Source: Mycteria americana
Taxonomy: Eukaryota; Chordata; Aves; Ciconiiformes; Ciconiidae
Assembly (NCBI RefSeq): GCF_035582795.1
Contig: NC_134365.1
Coordinates: 40,218,135 to 40,282,134 of the forward strand
Reading direction: 5' to 3'
DNA: 64,000 nt
In this document: piece after piece, positions 12,305 to 25,100 of the stretch
How positions within the stretch are numbered: the first letter of the stretch is position 1
How the letters are laid out: each line of letters begins with the position of its first letter
Notes under the pieces: generated by a model
What the model saw: the letters and a program-made list of their open reading frames with translations, nothing else
Told to the model about the DNA's origin: nothing
Databases searched by the model: none
Translations under genes and position numbers: made by a program

Positions 12305-14634
12305 AAATAGCATAGGCCAAACAAGAAGCAGCCTTTGAAAATGGTCGATGCTGACACTTTAAATTTAAAAGTAGATGTAGTCTTCTAAATTGGGCGATTT
12401 AGAATGTTATAGGCAAAAATGACAGTATAAGTGTGTGTTTATATTGCTTAGTTGTGATCAAAATATTATCAAGTGCTTGATAATATGTGAACGAATAGGT
12501 TCAAGTGCTTGTGAGCCTGAGTGCTAACAACCTGTACACAGACACCTTTCTCCAGTTACACCATTGTATTCATTGGGCTTTCTAGATACTAAAATTTCTG
12601 AAGGAGGAAAAAGCCCTAGTCTCCTTTTTTTTTTTTTTTAACTACAATTTTGTGGTAGAAAACACCTTAAAATTATGTTAATACACTTTAGTTATGTTTT
12701 CTGCTCTCTACTTGTAGGTCTGAGAGCAAGACATACAGAGGATCTACCACTGTGGCAGCTAGTGGTTTGAAAGGCCACTTTTTCTTTTGAAAAGAATATG
12801 TGCAAAAGATCGGTTTACAGACAAGGCACCTTTGCTTCTCCCTGCCTCTTGAGGCATGCTATGGTTTGGGGTTTTTCCTTCCCTGATTTTTAAAAGGTGT
12901 GTGCTCGGAATTAATGCGTATAGAAAATATCCCCCAAAGTTAATGTTTGATTCTGCAACCAGAGCATGCAGAACTAAGTTAATGCCAGTCTTTAGATCGG
13001 CTTTGCAACCGTGAGCTGACTTTAATGGGGTGACCAGTTATTGTGAGCGAAAGGAGTACGTGCAACTTGTCCCATGTGGGCTTTCTTATACAAGGGGAAC
13101 GCATGCGTTGTTCAGACCATTCCCAACCTGGCGAAATTGCAGAATTGCAAATGTTAGAATTTCTACAAGCTTTTGACTGTGACTTCTTTAAAAAAAAAAA
13201 AAGTATCTACTGTGTTTACACTGATGCCTTGTCTTCCTTGACTTTTGAAAGGTTAGCATAACTTGTTGCCATAGCTTAGTCTATGAGGGAGAGAGACATG
13301 TTTTACTTCACAAAGCCAAGTAATAAATCTTACCGAAGTTATGGCAGTTCCTAACTTTCACTCCTGTTAACAAGGTTTAGAAAAGTGCTGGTCCTCGTTT
13401 GTCTTGCCTGGGATTTTTACCTTGCAGTGCAGTAATGAATGTGTTAGGGAGAAGCAGAAAATACCCTCCATCCCCTTCCCCCTTCTTGCATGACTGCACC
13501 CAGCCACCACTGATGCTTCATGAATGGGAAATTACTGCTCCTAGATTTGACATTGTAGACATAACTGAAAAGATTAACTTTTAGGGTTGTGACTGTGAAA
13601 ATGTCTACTTCTTCTTGTATGTTTAAGTTTGGGTAAATATTTTGCAATCTGGGAAGATTTAAGAAAATCCTAAACAGAGTAAATAGCCAACTTGTAATTG
13701 GAAACAACTGGTTGGAGAATTTTGTTATTGCTTTACATTTACAAGAAGTTAGGTGCTGTAAATTTGTGTGCTTTCTTTTATCCATTAAAAACTCTGTTTA
13801 GATCTTTTAAGAATCATTCTTAGGTAACTGAAACAGGCTAGTCTGCTTTAGGTAGCCAAACCATGTGAAGGCTTTAAAACTTTGCTAGAAAAATATCAGG
13901 GTAAATACCAGTGCAAACACACCTGTGTTACTGTAGCTTGCCTGTGAAAATTTTTAATGTTGTTATTTTCTTAATGACTACCTGTAAGATTCCACCAAAG
14001 TGGGTGGGTCAAGCTTTCTGCTCCCTCTTTCCTTTCTCCTGTCCTGAAAATTTTAGCAGGGAATTTGGTAAACTAAGTAAATCCCAGTAATTTTGAAGGT
14101 GCTAAGTTTGCTGAAAACTGGGCAGAGGTGACTAAGGCTGTGATTCTGTCCCCAGCTGGCTCTGGCGCTTGCTAGACTCTCTCCTGAGCTGGTTTGGTGT
14201 ACTAAGCCAACAAAAATCTAACCTGACCAAAAAACATAGTTAAATAATACCAGCTAGATTGGGTAGGGCCATCACAGAACCAGAGCCTGTGTGTGTTGCA
14301 GAGGGATAGGTCTTGAATACAACTGTGTACAATTTTTGTCCAAGATCAAGAAAGCTTATGGCTAAAGGGCAAATAAATTATAGGAAGGGTATGTGACTTG
14401 CTGCAAGTCCCTGATACTAAATACCACTTATGCACAGCAGAGAATCTTTATGTTTAGTATATGTATGCAAATATACGTATCTATCAAGCAGTTCAATAAG
14501 TTTATCCTTCTGTATCTTTGTGAAATCTAGGGTTTAGTTTCAAGTTAAATACAAGTTGTTAAGTATTTCTTTTTTTAATGTCTTATGACAGCGCACTCAG
14601 ATTTATGCTGAGTCCATGCCATCCTTTTATGTTA
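12305..14634. other. Non-coding, AT-rich
   Basis: No exon, RNA gene or repeat that I can name. Small homopolymer T and A runs occur near 12630 and 13190. Confidence 0.45.
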
Positions 14635-15480
14635 ACTAGAATGGCTTTATTGGGTCAGACTTAGTGTCGGTTTGTCCAGTATCCTGTTTCTGACAGTAAA
14701 TAGTAAATTCTGACAGCCAATAGTAAATATATAGGGAAGGGAATAGTAACAAGGAGCATTTTATGATTATTCCCTAAGACCCTTCTAAATATATGCAGCT
14801 TACAGACTTTTTGAGCCAGGTGTGACATCCTTGAGTTTAAAAGCTCTTTGTGGAGCTTGCATTTGTCCAATTACCTTCTGAATCTTTAAGTTTTTGGAAC
14901 TCATTCTCACAAGACATTGTGGATCACAAAGTTTTAACTACATACCATGTGCAAAAAGTACTTTTGTGTAGTCTTTTTGAACCTGCCCCTTAATAATGTC
15001 AACTGCTGCTCCCTAATGCTTGCATTTGGAAAATAGTTGTGCTTTATTTATCTTCTCCATGTCACCTATAATTCTGTACTCATCTTTTCTGTCCTGTGTG
15101 GTCCCTTTTTCCAGGCTGAGCAGTCCCAGTAGCATATTTCTGGTTTTACCCTGTGTTTTGACAGGGAGAGGCATGATTGCATACTTTACTACATCTATGG
15201 GTGTACTGTGGATTCATACAATAGAATTGTATTTTTGTTTTGGCTTTTAGTTCTTTCTGAACAATTCTGTTTCATTTGCTTTATGATAGCTATTGAGCTA
15301 GTGTTTTCATTGAATTGTGTGACTACGTGACTGACCTTTCCTAACAGACAGAGCTCCTTTGCTAGGTGTGTTATTTTGCATTTACCGGTATTGAATTTTT
15401 GCTGTTCTCTTGCACAATCCCTCCACAGTAAGAGTGTTCTGCAACTGTTACCATGATGCCTAGGACCTGGGATGAGTTTG
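14635..15480 (-). mobile_element. Ancient CR1-like LINE fossil, 3' region
   Basis: On the + strand the segment opens with TTGGGTCAGACT followed by a CCAGTATCCTG-like string near 14676. It continues through strings resembling the antisense of amniote CR1/L3-type LINE 3' ends: AAAAAGTACTT near 14955, TTTTTGAACCTGCC near 14976 and TTTGCATTTACCGGTATTGAA near 15377. The order and spacing match the long 3' part of such elements as known from turtle and crocodile genomes, so the element reads on the minus strand. It is heavily mutated, with no usable open frame, and includes a local duplication near 14690-14730. The assignment rests on my memory of the consensus, so the boundaries are approximate. 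Confidence 0.6.
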
Positions 15481-16385
15481 GGACTACATTACATTTGATA
15501 CTATGCAGAAAAGAAGAGTGCTTTGGGTTTCCAAAATGCTTTTAATCCAGTTGCAAGGCAGAGGACAGCAGATGAATATGAAGAATTGCAGCAGTATTGA
15601 TAAGCAGGGCTGCAATGGCCTCAAACAAGTTTGTGTAGACATCCTGAAAGGCTCATAAGAAAGGCTAATGATGAAGTATTTTTCGGAGAATTTAGCCCTT
15701 CTCTTGAGTTTAAGAAGCAGCGTCAAAGGAAACTTGAAGTGCTCATTTGGCAGTTTTACAAACAGAGAATGGAGGCTGCCAACTGTTAGCCTGATGGAAG
15801 CAGCAGTTGAGATTTTGGTGTTAAATGTGAGTGGATAGCTAGTATGAGAGTCGTCTGGGGGTGGGGGGTAAGTGAAAGCAAGCAATTTATGGTTAATGTC
15901 ATGGAGCAAGAATCATGAGTGAACTAGAGAAAGGGTGATGTGTTAGCCATACAAGTCAGCATTTGTATATGTTCAGTAGGATAAGCAAGAGGGAGTTAAG
16001 CAGAGTAAGTTGTATGTGTTCTTCTGTCTGCTGTGGTTTGGTTCGGTATGTGCTAAGGATAACAGGAGCTTCGCATCTGTCATTTCCACACACTAAATTG
16101 GGTAAGGAGTGAGTGGAGAATGAGTGGAGTCCCCAGTGTGACAGGCTACGCTGCAGAAAAGGACACCAGATTATTTGCTTCCAAGACCCAGCTAGGCACT
16201 GAAATGCTGGGGAAGCTCGAAGAGATCAGTCTCTTGTCTAAAACTCCACTTAAGATGCATCCTAGCCATGAAGACCTCACTTGACATAATACTGCCAAAA
16301 TAAAAAAAAAAAAAGTGTATTTTTGTTAGTTTACTAACTGGCATCTTAAACACAAGAAAAATTACATTTTTACTTACTCTTCTAG
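15481..16385. other. Non-coding stretch before candidate FRS2 5' exon
   Basis: A minus-strand open frame of 141 codons (15484-15909) is present, but its composition is not protein-like and it matches nothing I recognise. I treat it as chance. Confidence 0.4.
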
Positions 16386-16491
16386 TTCTAGGTCAAATGA
16401 TTAGTTCTGTGACAAGACAGCATGACACTTTGAGTATGACAGAAGCCCTGATGCTGCAGCAGAGGCTGGGAATATTAATGGCCAAATCTAG
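16386..16491 (+). other. Candidate non-coding 5' UTR exon of FRS2
   Basis: A pyrimidine-rich stretch ending in TTCTAG (alternative acceptor AG six bases later) precedes about 100 bases that end in AG/GTGAGTGAT, a strong consensus donor. The enclosed sequence has higher complexity than its surroundings. It lies 2.7 kb upstream of the FRS2 start-codon exon, which itself begins at a splice acceptor and therefore needs an upstream non-coding exon. No open frame crosses it. This is inferred from splice-signal geometry only. It could instead be an alternative or cryptic exon. Confidence 0.4.
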
Positions 16492-19169
16492 GTGAGTGAT
16501 TTTTAATTCTGCCAGTACCCTAGCTGTTTCATTTCTTCCTCACAGCCTTGCTTCACATCTCTCTTTTGAAGCAGCACTGCAGTTCTTGGTTTTCTGAAGT
16601 ACTAATATTAGAATATATTGGAGACAAAATAACAAGCTCAAATGATTATTGATTACATACCTTTTCTTTGTAGTTCTTGAGATACAGTGGCTATACTTCA
16701 TACATCTTCATATACTACAGCTTTCTACTTGCAACTCTAGTGATTTTTCCCAAACTACTTTGCAGTTAAGGTTTTTTTTATTGTTTTTTAAGTTTGCAGG
16801 CACCTGCCTCCAACAGATTTTATCAGTTATTTTATGCTGAATGCAAAGGAAGTCATGATACTATAACAGCATGCTGCTATGTAGTTCTGTGTCCACTTTG
16901 TCAAAAGATTGGGGAGGTCTAAGACTGGGCTTTATTAAATGCAAGCATTTGTGCCTGAAGGCTGCTAGAAGCATCTGCAACTATGACTGCTGTATGGACC
17001 AGAGCTTGAAAACCTTTGCTGCAAATTTGTATATCCATTGTTAATCTGCATTGCAGCTATTGTCACCTGTTGCTCTTTTTAGTAGTGAATTCTCAGACTA
17101 AATAGAGTAGCATCAGTAGGCTAACAAGACCGACATCTGAACATTGCTGTAGTGAGGCATTGTGGGGTGCCAGGGTAGGAAATTAGTAATAGGTGTATTT
17201 TTATATAATATATATTATTTTATATATTTTCTATATTAAATAGAAATATATAATATAAAATATATACTAAATATAATAATCTATAATATAAATATATTAC
17301 TATAATAAATAATATAGAATAAAAAATGAAAAACCCTGTATCTCCCTTTCTAAACAAAACAGGCAGAATTCATAAGCAAGAAAATTGAATAGTTAAAATA
17401 ACAGTGGGATATATGTGTGAAGACTCTTAAAAGTAGTCTGTAATTGAGAGAGTGATTGGACTGATTAATAAAATTTAGGACTTCTCTCCACTGTGGAAAA
17501 AAAACAGTTGTGTGTAGCATAGCTTCCCTCCACAACAGTAGAAGCAAACAACCAACCCCCCAGTTTCATGTTGAGTTGGGGAAAAAAGCTCTGTCAAATC
17601 AATGCATGTTTTCATGTTATGGCCAGAAATTACATTAGAGAATTTTGACTATGTGTCTGGTGCTATGCCTCTTTCTTACTGGATTAATCCAAGCCCCGTT
17701 GTTACCCTTTCTGTTACCTTCTCCATTTCACCTCTGCAGGGGTTTGGTGGCAGATTTATACAGATTTATACACTCTCTAGGGTAGCAGTATCTCTCTTGA
17801 GTGGCTTTTCTGGTCAAGAAGGCGGGGAATAGTTAGCTGCTCTTCATTGTATTCCTTGCACCTTATTTCTCAGCAGACTAAAGTGGTACTTGGATACTAC
17901 TGCTGCATGCTAATACAAATGCCTGTCTAGAAAGCAAGTCCCAGTTTTCTTAAGGTGACATCAGATTTTTTTCCCCTTTAGTCAGTAAAAGTTATCAACT
18001 AGTTCTGTCTTGCTTCTTCTTGATTCCTAATGTCATATCTCTTGTTGACTTACCAGCTTTTTTCCAGGATTTTGCCCCACTTTTCACTTGTGTAGTGGAA
18101 ATTTTAGTTCTTATCCAATATAAAGATGGTGTAAATGCGTTAAGTTTTCTTTTTTCTAACTTTCTTGTATTTAAGAAATATGAGACTTAACCACCCTCTG
18201 CAAGGTGGCAGAGGGAGGAGAAGCAAGTTGTGAGACTTGGTTCTATGAACATTTTATCATACTGTTTTATAAAAGTTTTACCATACATACAGAAATCTTT
18301 AAATGAAAATACCAAAATATCAAATATTTATTTTTGGTTTCCTTAATTTAGCCATGCTGTTCTGTGTTTAGTTGAATATTTTACTGTTTTATAGCAAATG
18401 AAGCAGACTGTGTAACACAATTTAATCCAAACAGAACTTAAAAAAACAAGTTTTAAAATATTTGTGTTGAATGTGGGGTTTTTTCCTTCCTTTGACTTCG
18501 GTTACATAGTTTTATGTACCTTGCTATATGGGAAGTATTTAGAAGTGGAAGCACAGAGCCTCACTGCACGGCTGCCAGCACAGGGCTGCCTCCAGGCCTG
18601 GAACACCTCCACCCTCTATTGCAAGCCAGCCCTGGAGCTGCTGAAGCCAGGGCAGCCTTTCAGGATTGCCATGTGGGCTGTTTGTGTTGCCCATGCTTGG
18701 TAACCTCCTACAGCCCAGGGCTTGTATGGGCGTCACTAGGGCTGTGCTCAGCAATCTAAGCCAGGGAGTGCTCATTTAGACAGAACTGGAATCCAGCTAG
18801 TTGCCTTGTGTAAAGGCCCTGGTTTAGGAGATGAGAATTGCACCCAGTAAGTTGTCGGTTTTTGTTTTCCTCCAAGCTGCTACCATGGGAATTAAGGTGA
18901 CAAATCAAATGGGTCTGTTTGGTAGTAACTTCAAGTTGAATTATTGGTAGGACCATAACAGCTCAGTGTTGCCACTCCTTAATGCCAAATCTAACTTAAA
19001 TATTTAAAATATTTGTAATATGTTGATTTTTTTTTATTACTTATGACTGCAAAATTAATCATGAAGAATTGTAATTTCAAAGAGCAATTTGTGTTGGGTT
19101 GTTTTGTTGATGATATGCTATTTTTATTTCAACTAAATTATCGTTTTTGGGTTTTTTTCCCCCCTTTAG
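16492..19169. other. Putative FRS2 5' UTR intron
   Basis: No coding exon is present. It contains an AT-rich block near 17190-17330, a 10-base tandem duplication at 17752-17771 and a GC-richer segment near 18550-18780. These are listed separately where notable. Confidence 0.4.
17190..17330. repeat. AT-rich low-complexity block
   Basis: About 140 bases are nearly pure A/T, with many TATA and ATAATA units and several short inverted repeats. It is a simple-sequence region, prone to unwinding, with no recognisable gene content. Confidence 0.85.
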
Positions 19170-22100
19170 AGATCACATGGTCTTCTAAAGAAGTCATGGG
19201 TAGCTGTTGTAGCTGTCCAGATAAAGAAACTGTCCCAGATAACCATCGAAACAAGTTTAAGGTAAGCAACTGACGTGGTATGCTGTGAATTATCTTGTTG
19301 CTTTCTTGCAGAGTAGTTCTGTGACACAAAAAATTTAAATGAAAATAGGGTGAGAATTACTGAATGGCTAAAACATTGCAGAGTTGCAGGTGTCTGTGGC
19401 TACAGGTTTCTCTTGCCCCTTTGAGAAATCCTCTCTTACCAGCAGTGACAGGAATTTTCTAGACAGGGTAGGCTTTTTTATTAGTTTTGATCTTCAGAAA
19501 GGAGAACAAGCCCTGTGCTTTTGATCCATCTCCATTTCAGTTGGTAGAGCCCAAGTAAGCGTTGTTGCCTCTGGGAGGTTATGGAAGTTAGGAAGGGAGT
19601 CATAAGCATAAGGGAAGAACTATTGGAGAAGTATGATTGTGAACCTGGATGTGGGGTCAGCAATGGAAAATTTTAGGACTGCTGATTTTACTTGAAGATC
19701 ACTACTGATTATAGCATTTTGAGAACTTTTGTCCTTTACTTGAAGAAATTTTATTTATAAACGTGCTTCTGTCCCTTATATCCCTGGAATTTATAAGCTT
19801 GTGAACACTTGTTCATTTGCTTAACATGAAGCTGCTGAAGTCAGTGACTTTAAGTAAACATACCTTTGCATAGTCACACAAGTCAGATTTGCTTCCGTGC
19901 TCCAAACTGTCTCTGTGAGTTGGCAAAGGAATGTAATGCTTCCATAGTGAAAAATGATTCATGCATTGCCTAAGGGCAACACTGAAATGAGCTTTAAAGC
20001 CATGGGAATTTCTGGAAATGTTTAATATTATCAGTACAAAAAGCTGAAGGATAAAATATTTTTCTGTTTTCTTGCTTCTTATGCATTTGACATCACTTTG
20101 TGTAACTAGTTCCTATTTTTCTCCTTGTAGAATTTCTCTATTGTTTGTGTGGGTTGCTGATTTAGCAGCAGGGGGGTGAAGATGAAAGAATGTAGTTTAC
20201 AAAATGAAGAAAGTTGGCATAAGCCTCAGTGGCAGATGAAACTATCACTAATTCTTTTCAATCAACTAGATTTCAAGTTGAAAATGTCTCTTTAAGGAGT
20301 AGCATTAGTTGATACCACAGGGAAGATTTTTTGGTAGCGTTTTTATTGAGTAAGAAAGAATCCCACTAAAAGCAGCATTGTGAGATGAAATATATGAGGA
20401 GGAAAATATACATTGTCTGAATTCCGTAAAGGATGCAGATGACCTCAAACTGGTTTTAAAGCAGAAAGAATAAGAGTTTTAAGCTTTATACACGTGTTTT
20501 CACGCAAGATAACCATAGGGTATTTGAATTATTTGTTGACTTTAAAAAGGCAGAAAATAAATTTAAAACAGTCTCGTGATTCAGCACAGTGCAAGGCTAT
20601 ACAGGTATGTGAAGGAAGCTTTATCTTGGAGCCCCTTATCCTTTTTCATTCCTTTTCCCAACTGTAAGTGGGGTTATATGACAAAGCAAATATTTTTTTT
20701 TTAGAAATGGGGCTCTGAAAGATTCCATTATCTGAGGTATGCCTTATCCGTGTGGAAATACTAGAATATGTACATAAAGCCAGTTTAAAAAAAAAAACTA
20801 TTTAACTTACAAATATCTTCTATTTTAAATTTCTCCTCAGATTTTACAATAATGTTATGCAGTCTCATTCATATTGCTTTTAAATATGTATTATTTTAAT
20901 TCTGGGTTGGGGAAGCAAAGGAACTGGTTTGGTGGGGTGTGATTGTTTTTTGGGGTTTTTTGGGGGTTTTTTTTGTTTGTTTTTTTGTTTTTTTGTTTTT
21001 TTTAAACTTCACCCTCAAGGCTCGTAACTAATATGACAGAGCAGATGGAGCACATCAGTGAAACATTAAGATTATTAGTAGGTACTGGTGCTCAAAAGAG
21101 TACTTACGTAATGCTATTTAACTTCCTTTTTATAGGTTATTAATGTGGATGATGACGGTAATGAACTGGGTTCTGGCATAATGGAGCTTACAGATACAGA
21201 ACTAATTTTGTACACCCGTAAAAGGGACTCTGTAAAATGGCACTACCTCTGTCTCCGTCGCTATGGCTATGACTCAAATCTTTTCTCTTTTGAAAGTGGC
21301 CGAAGGTGTCAAACTGGACAAGGTATGTGGAATTTTTGTATATAAAGCTTTTTGGAAATTTATTTGATGTTGGAAGACACAGAAGGGTTTTAAAAAGTAT
21401 ATTTGCCTGTCTTTTGGCAAGAGTTATAAAGGCTATAGTTTTATATGTGAACGTGGTTTCTGGAAAAAAAGTAAGTTACCTTATGAGGAATGGTCTTATG
21501 GTAAAATGAGGATTTGAGTTGCACATAGTTTTTGGCATTGTAGGTCTGGAGCACTTCATGCTTGTATGTGTGGATACTTCTGGTCAGCTTAGGAGGTGGT
21601 TTTGACAGGGAAATTCTCCTACCTCAGAGGTTGACTTGACTTTCAGGGAGGGGCAGTGAAACCTGGAACTGTGGAGGAATCTCCTTGGAATTCCAAGAAT
21701 TCTCTATTTTTAGATTTTAAAAGACTGGAGTACTGGTATGAACTGGATATCCCTATCCTATTATTGTCTTCAGTAACACTTGTGTTTTATCCTCTTTCTA
21801 AAACAAATACCACTTTCATTTATATCAATGACATCATTCTCAAATTTTGACACATTTTTGTATGAAGGGTGTAAACTCCAGCTATGCTCAGTTATTTTCT
21901 GTGTGGCTTTACTTGGAAAAAGATGGTTACCTTTCCAGTTCCCAGGTCATGCCTGCCTTGGCCAAGGTTGGCTCCCAGTGAGATTTAGGCTTTTTTCTCT
22001 CTCTTCACTGCAGCAGTCCCTGAGGGAATAGCTGTTTTGGTTGAGGTGTCAGCCTCGTTTTGCATCTTTCTAGTGTGATGTAGCTGTGTTAGCTGGAATT

Positions 22101-25100
22101 CTTATGTATTCATACATTGTGAAATTTAAGTTGCATTTTTATTTTCTTACAGATTTTTAGCATTTACTAGTGTTTTTATCAATAATGATATTTAGCAATT
22201 GCAAATTTAGGTGTTTTAATTTCACTGTAAAAAATCAGGAAGATGAAAGAACTTGATCATAAACAAAGCTGGTCAGTCTTCGTTGTCCAAGCAGAGGTAA
22301 TGGCAGACGGGGTTTTTTTGATAAGAGTTTAGAAGGCATTCTCAGTTCATCTCCCCATGAGAAATGGAGATGTTTTCAAATGTTACAGCATACTCCATAC
22401 TAAACTGAATTTTCAGACTTCTAAGAAGAAAGTAATAAAATTTGTTTTGAAGAAAATCAGTTAAATTGATTTTGCAGGTTTAGAAGAAGCAGTAAATTAA
22501 ACCTGCAAAATAGATACTAATAAAATTCAATTGAAAATACGATTTTGAAGGTTCTTTTCCACGGCCTGTTACCAAGTCTGCAAAATTTTCCACCGAGTCT
22601 AATTGACTTCTCTGCTTCCCTCCTAATTTCTTTCTGTTTTAAATAGAGAAGATTAAGCAGGCTGTGTAAGCAGCAACCCTTTCCTCCCTCTTTTGTTTCT
22701 TGCCTTCCTTACGTAATATTGGAATATTGTGAATATTGAGAAAAAAGAAATCTGGCAGAAAATGTTCTCTCTGCTGCCTTTTTGCAATGGAGCATTGTTC
22801 CTGAGACCTACACTGGGTTTTGTGGGCACAGTTGCAAAACTTCATCTTCACTTGGTGAGATGACCAAGAAGTTTTTCATTTGAGGATACCCTGAATACTG
22901 CCCAGCAACTTTTACTGATTGCATTAGTCAATATTCTTGTCTGTGTTTTCCATTTAATCTCAAATTATATCTATTGTTAAATTGTCAGAATGCACTGATG
23001 GCAAAACATTGAGCTTGTGCTAGGTATTAAAAACCTTGAAGACATGTTTTGGGAGCACAGCTAATAGATAATTCTGGATAGAAAACTTGGAGGAGCTGGT
23101 GTGTCACCATATTGTGTAAGTGACAGATCACATTGTATTTAATGTGAATGCATTTAATAAAAATCAAGGTTTCATCAAGTTGTTTTTACTTGCAGTTTCA
23201 GTGCCAATTTGCTTCACCTCATATTTTAAGGAATTGGCAATTTGGAAGCACTTTTTTTAATCACGGGGTAAAGGCAGCTGAATTTCTCAGAAACACACTG
23301 GGAGGTTTTTAAAGCTTGTGAACCTACTTTTTTTTTTAATTTTATTTTTTGTCCATTAAGATTTAAGTATCCAGTGTGAATTTTCAGAAATACACAAAAA
23401 ATTAAACATGGGCTGTTGTACTTGAGCTGGATCATGGGTTGGGGAAATGTAATAAAGAAGCTCTACAGCTGCTGTGTTGCAAGCATGAAGCTTATTCACT
23501 GCACCAGCTGAATATTAATTGTTGAGTGTCATTCCTCTTAGCCCATTTGGTATATTCCCAGCTGGGTTTTTGTGAACTTCTGCCACGTGGAGCATTTCTG
23601 GTAGTTCTGATCTGTCACAGTTCTGTGTCCTTAAATAAATCTATGATGATAGTAATTGCCAGCATATTAACATAATTGCACTTACAGAACTAGCTATATA
23701 GGTAGGTAGTTTTTAGTAAAGAGTGTTTTAAGATTGTAATACTCACTTTAAAAACTGAGCACCTGCACCCACGTTTAACAAGCATGTCAACTTTAACTTC
23801 ATGCTTTCAATGGAAGAATAATCCAAAGCTGCGACTTTGCTGGTTGAGGGTAAGTTGGGGCGCTCCCTGCTGTTTAAAGGCAAAGTGGCACAATACACAC
23901 GCAAAATACATGGTATTGCTGCTAACTTTGTGTTCTGTGTCTATCCTTTAGCTTAAAGCAATTGGTTTGTTACTGTCCATTTCACACAGTTTGTCTTACT
24001 AGCTTTTCATTTTAATCTTCTTAAAGAAACTAAACTTTTACCTAGTGTTTAAATCCTTCTTTCCTGTTGTGCAGGTATCTTATTTTTATGGTAATTTAAT
24101 AGAAATCAGGTTTAAAAAATACGACCTTGTAGCACCACAATAGTATCATTTAGTGTTTTTATTTATTTCTTTAACAGGTATCCTTTTTATCAGCTTAAAA
24201 ACAAGAAAAAAATCTTGCCCTGTTTTGTGCTGCTGCTTTTTTTTTTTTTTTTAACCCCTCATCTAGCACTCAAAACTTAGTTTTGTTTTTAATGGAATCA
24301 GTTTTCTGTTCTAATTTAACTTATGGTGCATGGGAAACTTATTCTTCTAATAGATAGACACTTCTAATAGATAAACACTTTAAAGGTTCTTATAGTAATT
24401 TTGTGTGTTTTGGTGCAATAAAAATTTCTTAACATTTTTGCTTCTTTAACAGGTATTCATTATGTGGATTCCAGTTCTATTGTTTTAAAGTTATATACAT
24501 TGTAAGGCGTGCTTCTTACATTAAAGGATTTTGATTTTTTTCTTGTGTATTTATAGGAATCTTTGCCTTTAAATGTGCCCGTGCAGAAGAGCTGTTTAAT
24601 ATGTTGCAAGAGATAATGCAGAATAATAGCATAAATGTGGTAGAAGAACCAGTAGTAGAAAGGAATAATCATCAAACTGAGTTGGAAGCTCCAAGAACCC
24701 CTCGAACGCCTACCAGTGAGTATGGTTATACTGACAGATGACATACGTGAATGTAATGTGGTACTTAGCTTTAAATTAGTTTTCTTTTGCATTACTTAAA
24801 GATTTAATGCAAATTAAATGCTATTTTCAGCTAAGAGGCTAATTACCAGTAATGCATTCTCTTGAGGTTCTTGCTGAGGATTGTCTTTTGAGAATCCTAA
24901 GTCTTGGGGGCAAAACTGCCATAGTCAAGTTCTTCAGCTTTAAGAAATAAGTTTTGGGAACTTAGTTGTTGCATAAGAACACTGCTTCAGTATACACCTA
25001 TTGAATTCCTTTATAATATATCACCATATTTTACTTCTAGCATTTCTGAGAAACGTTAATGTTGGGCAATGTTTTTATTAGGAAGAAAGTAATGGTAATA

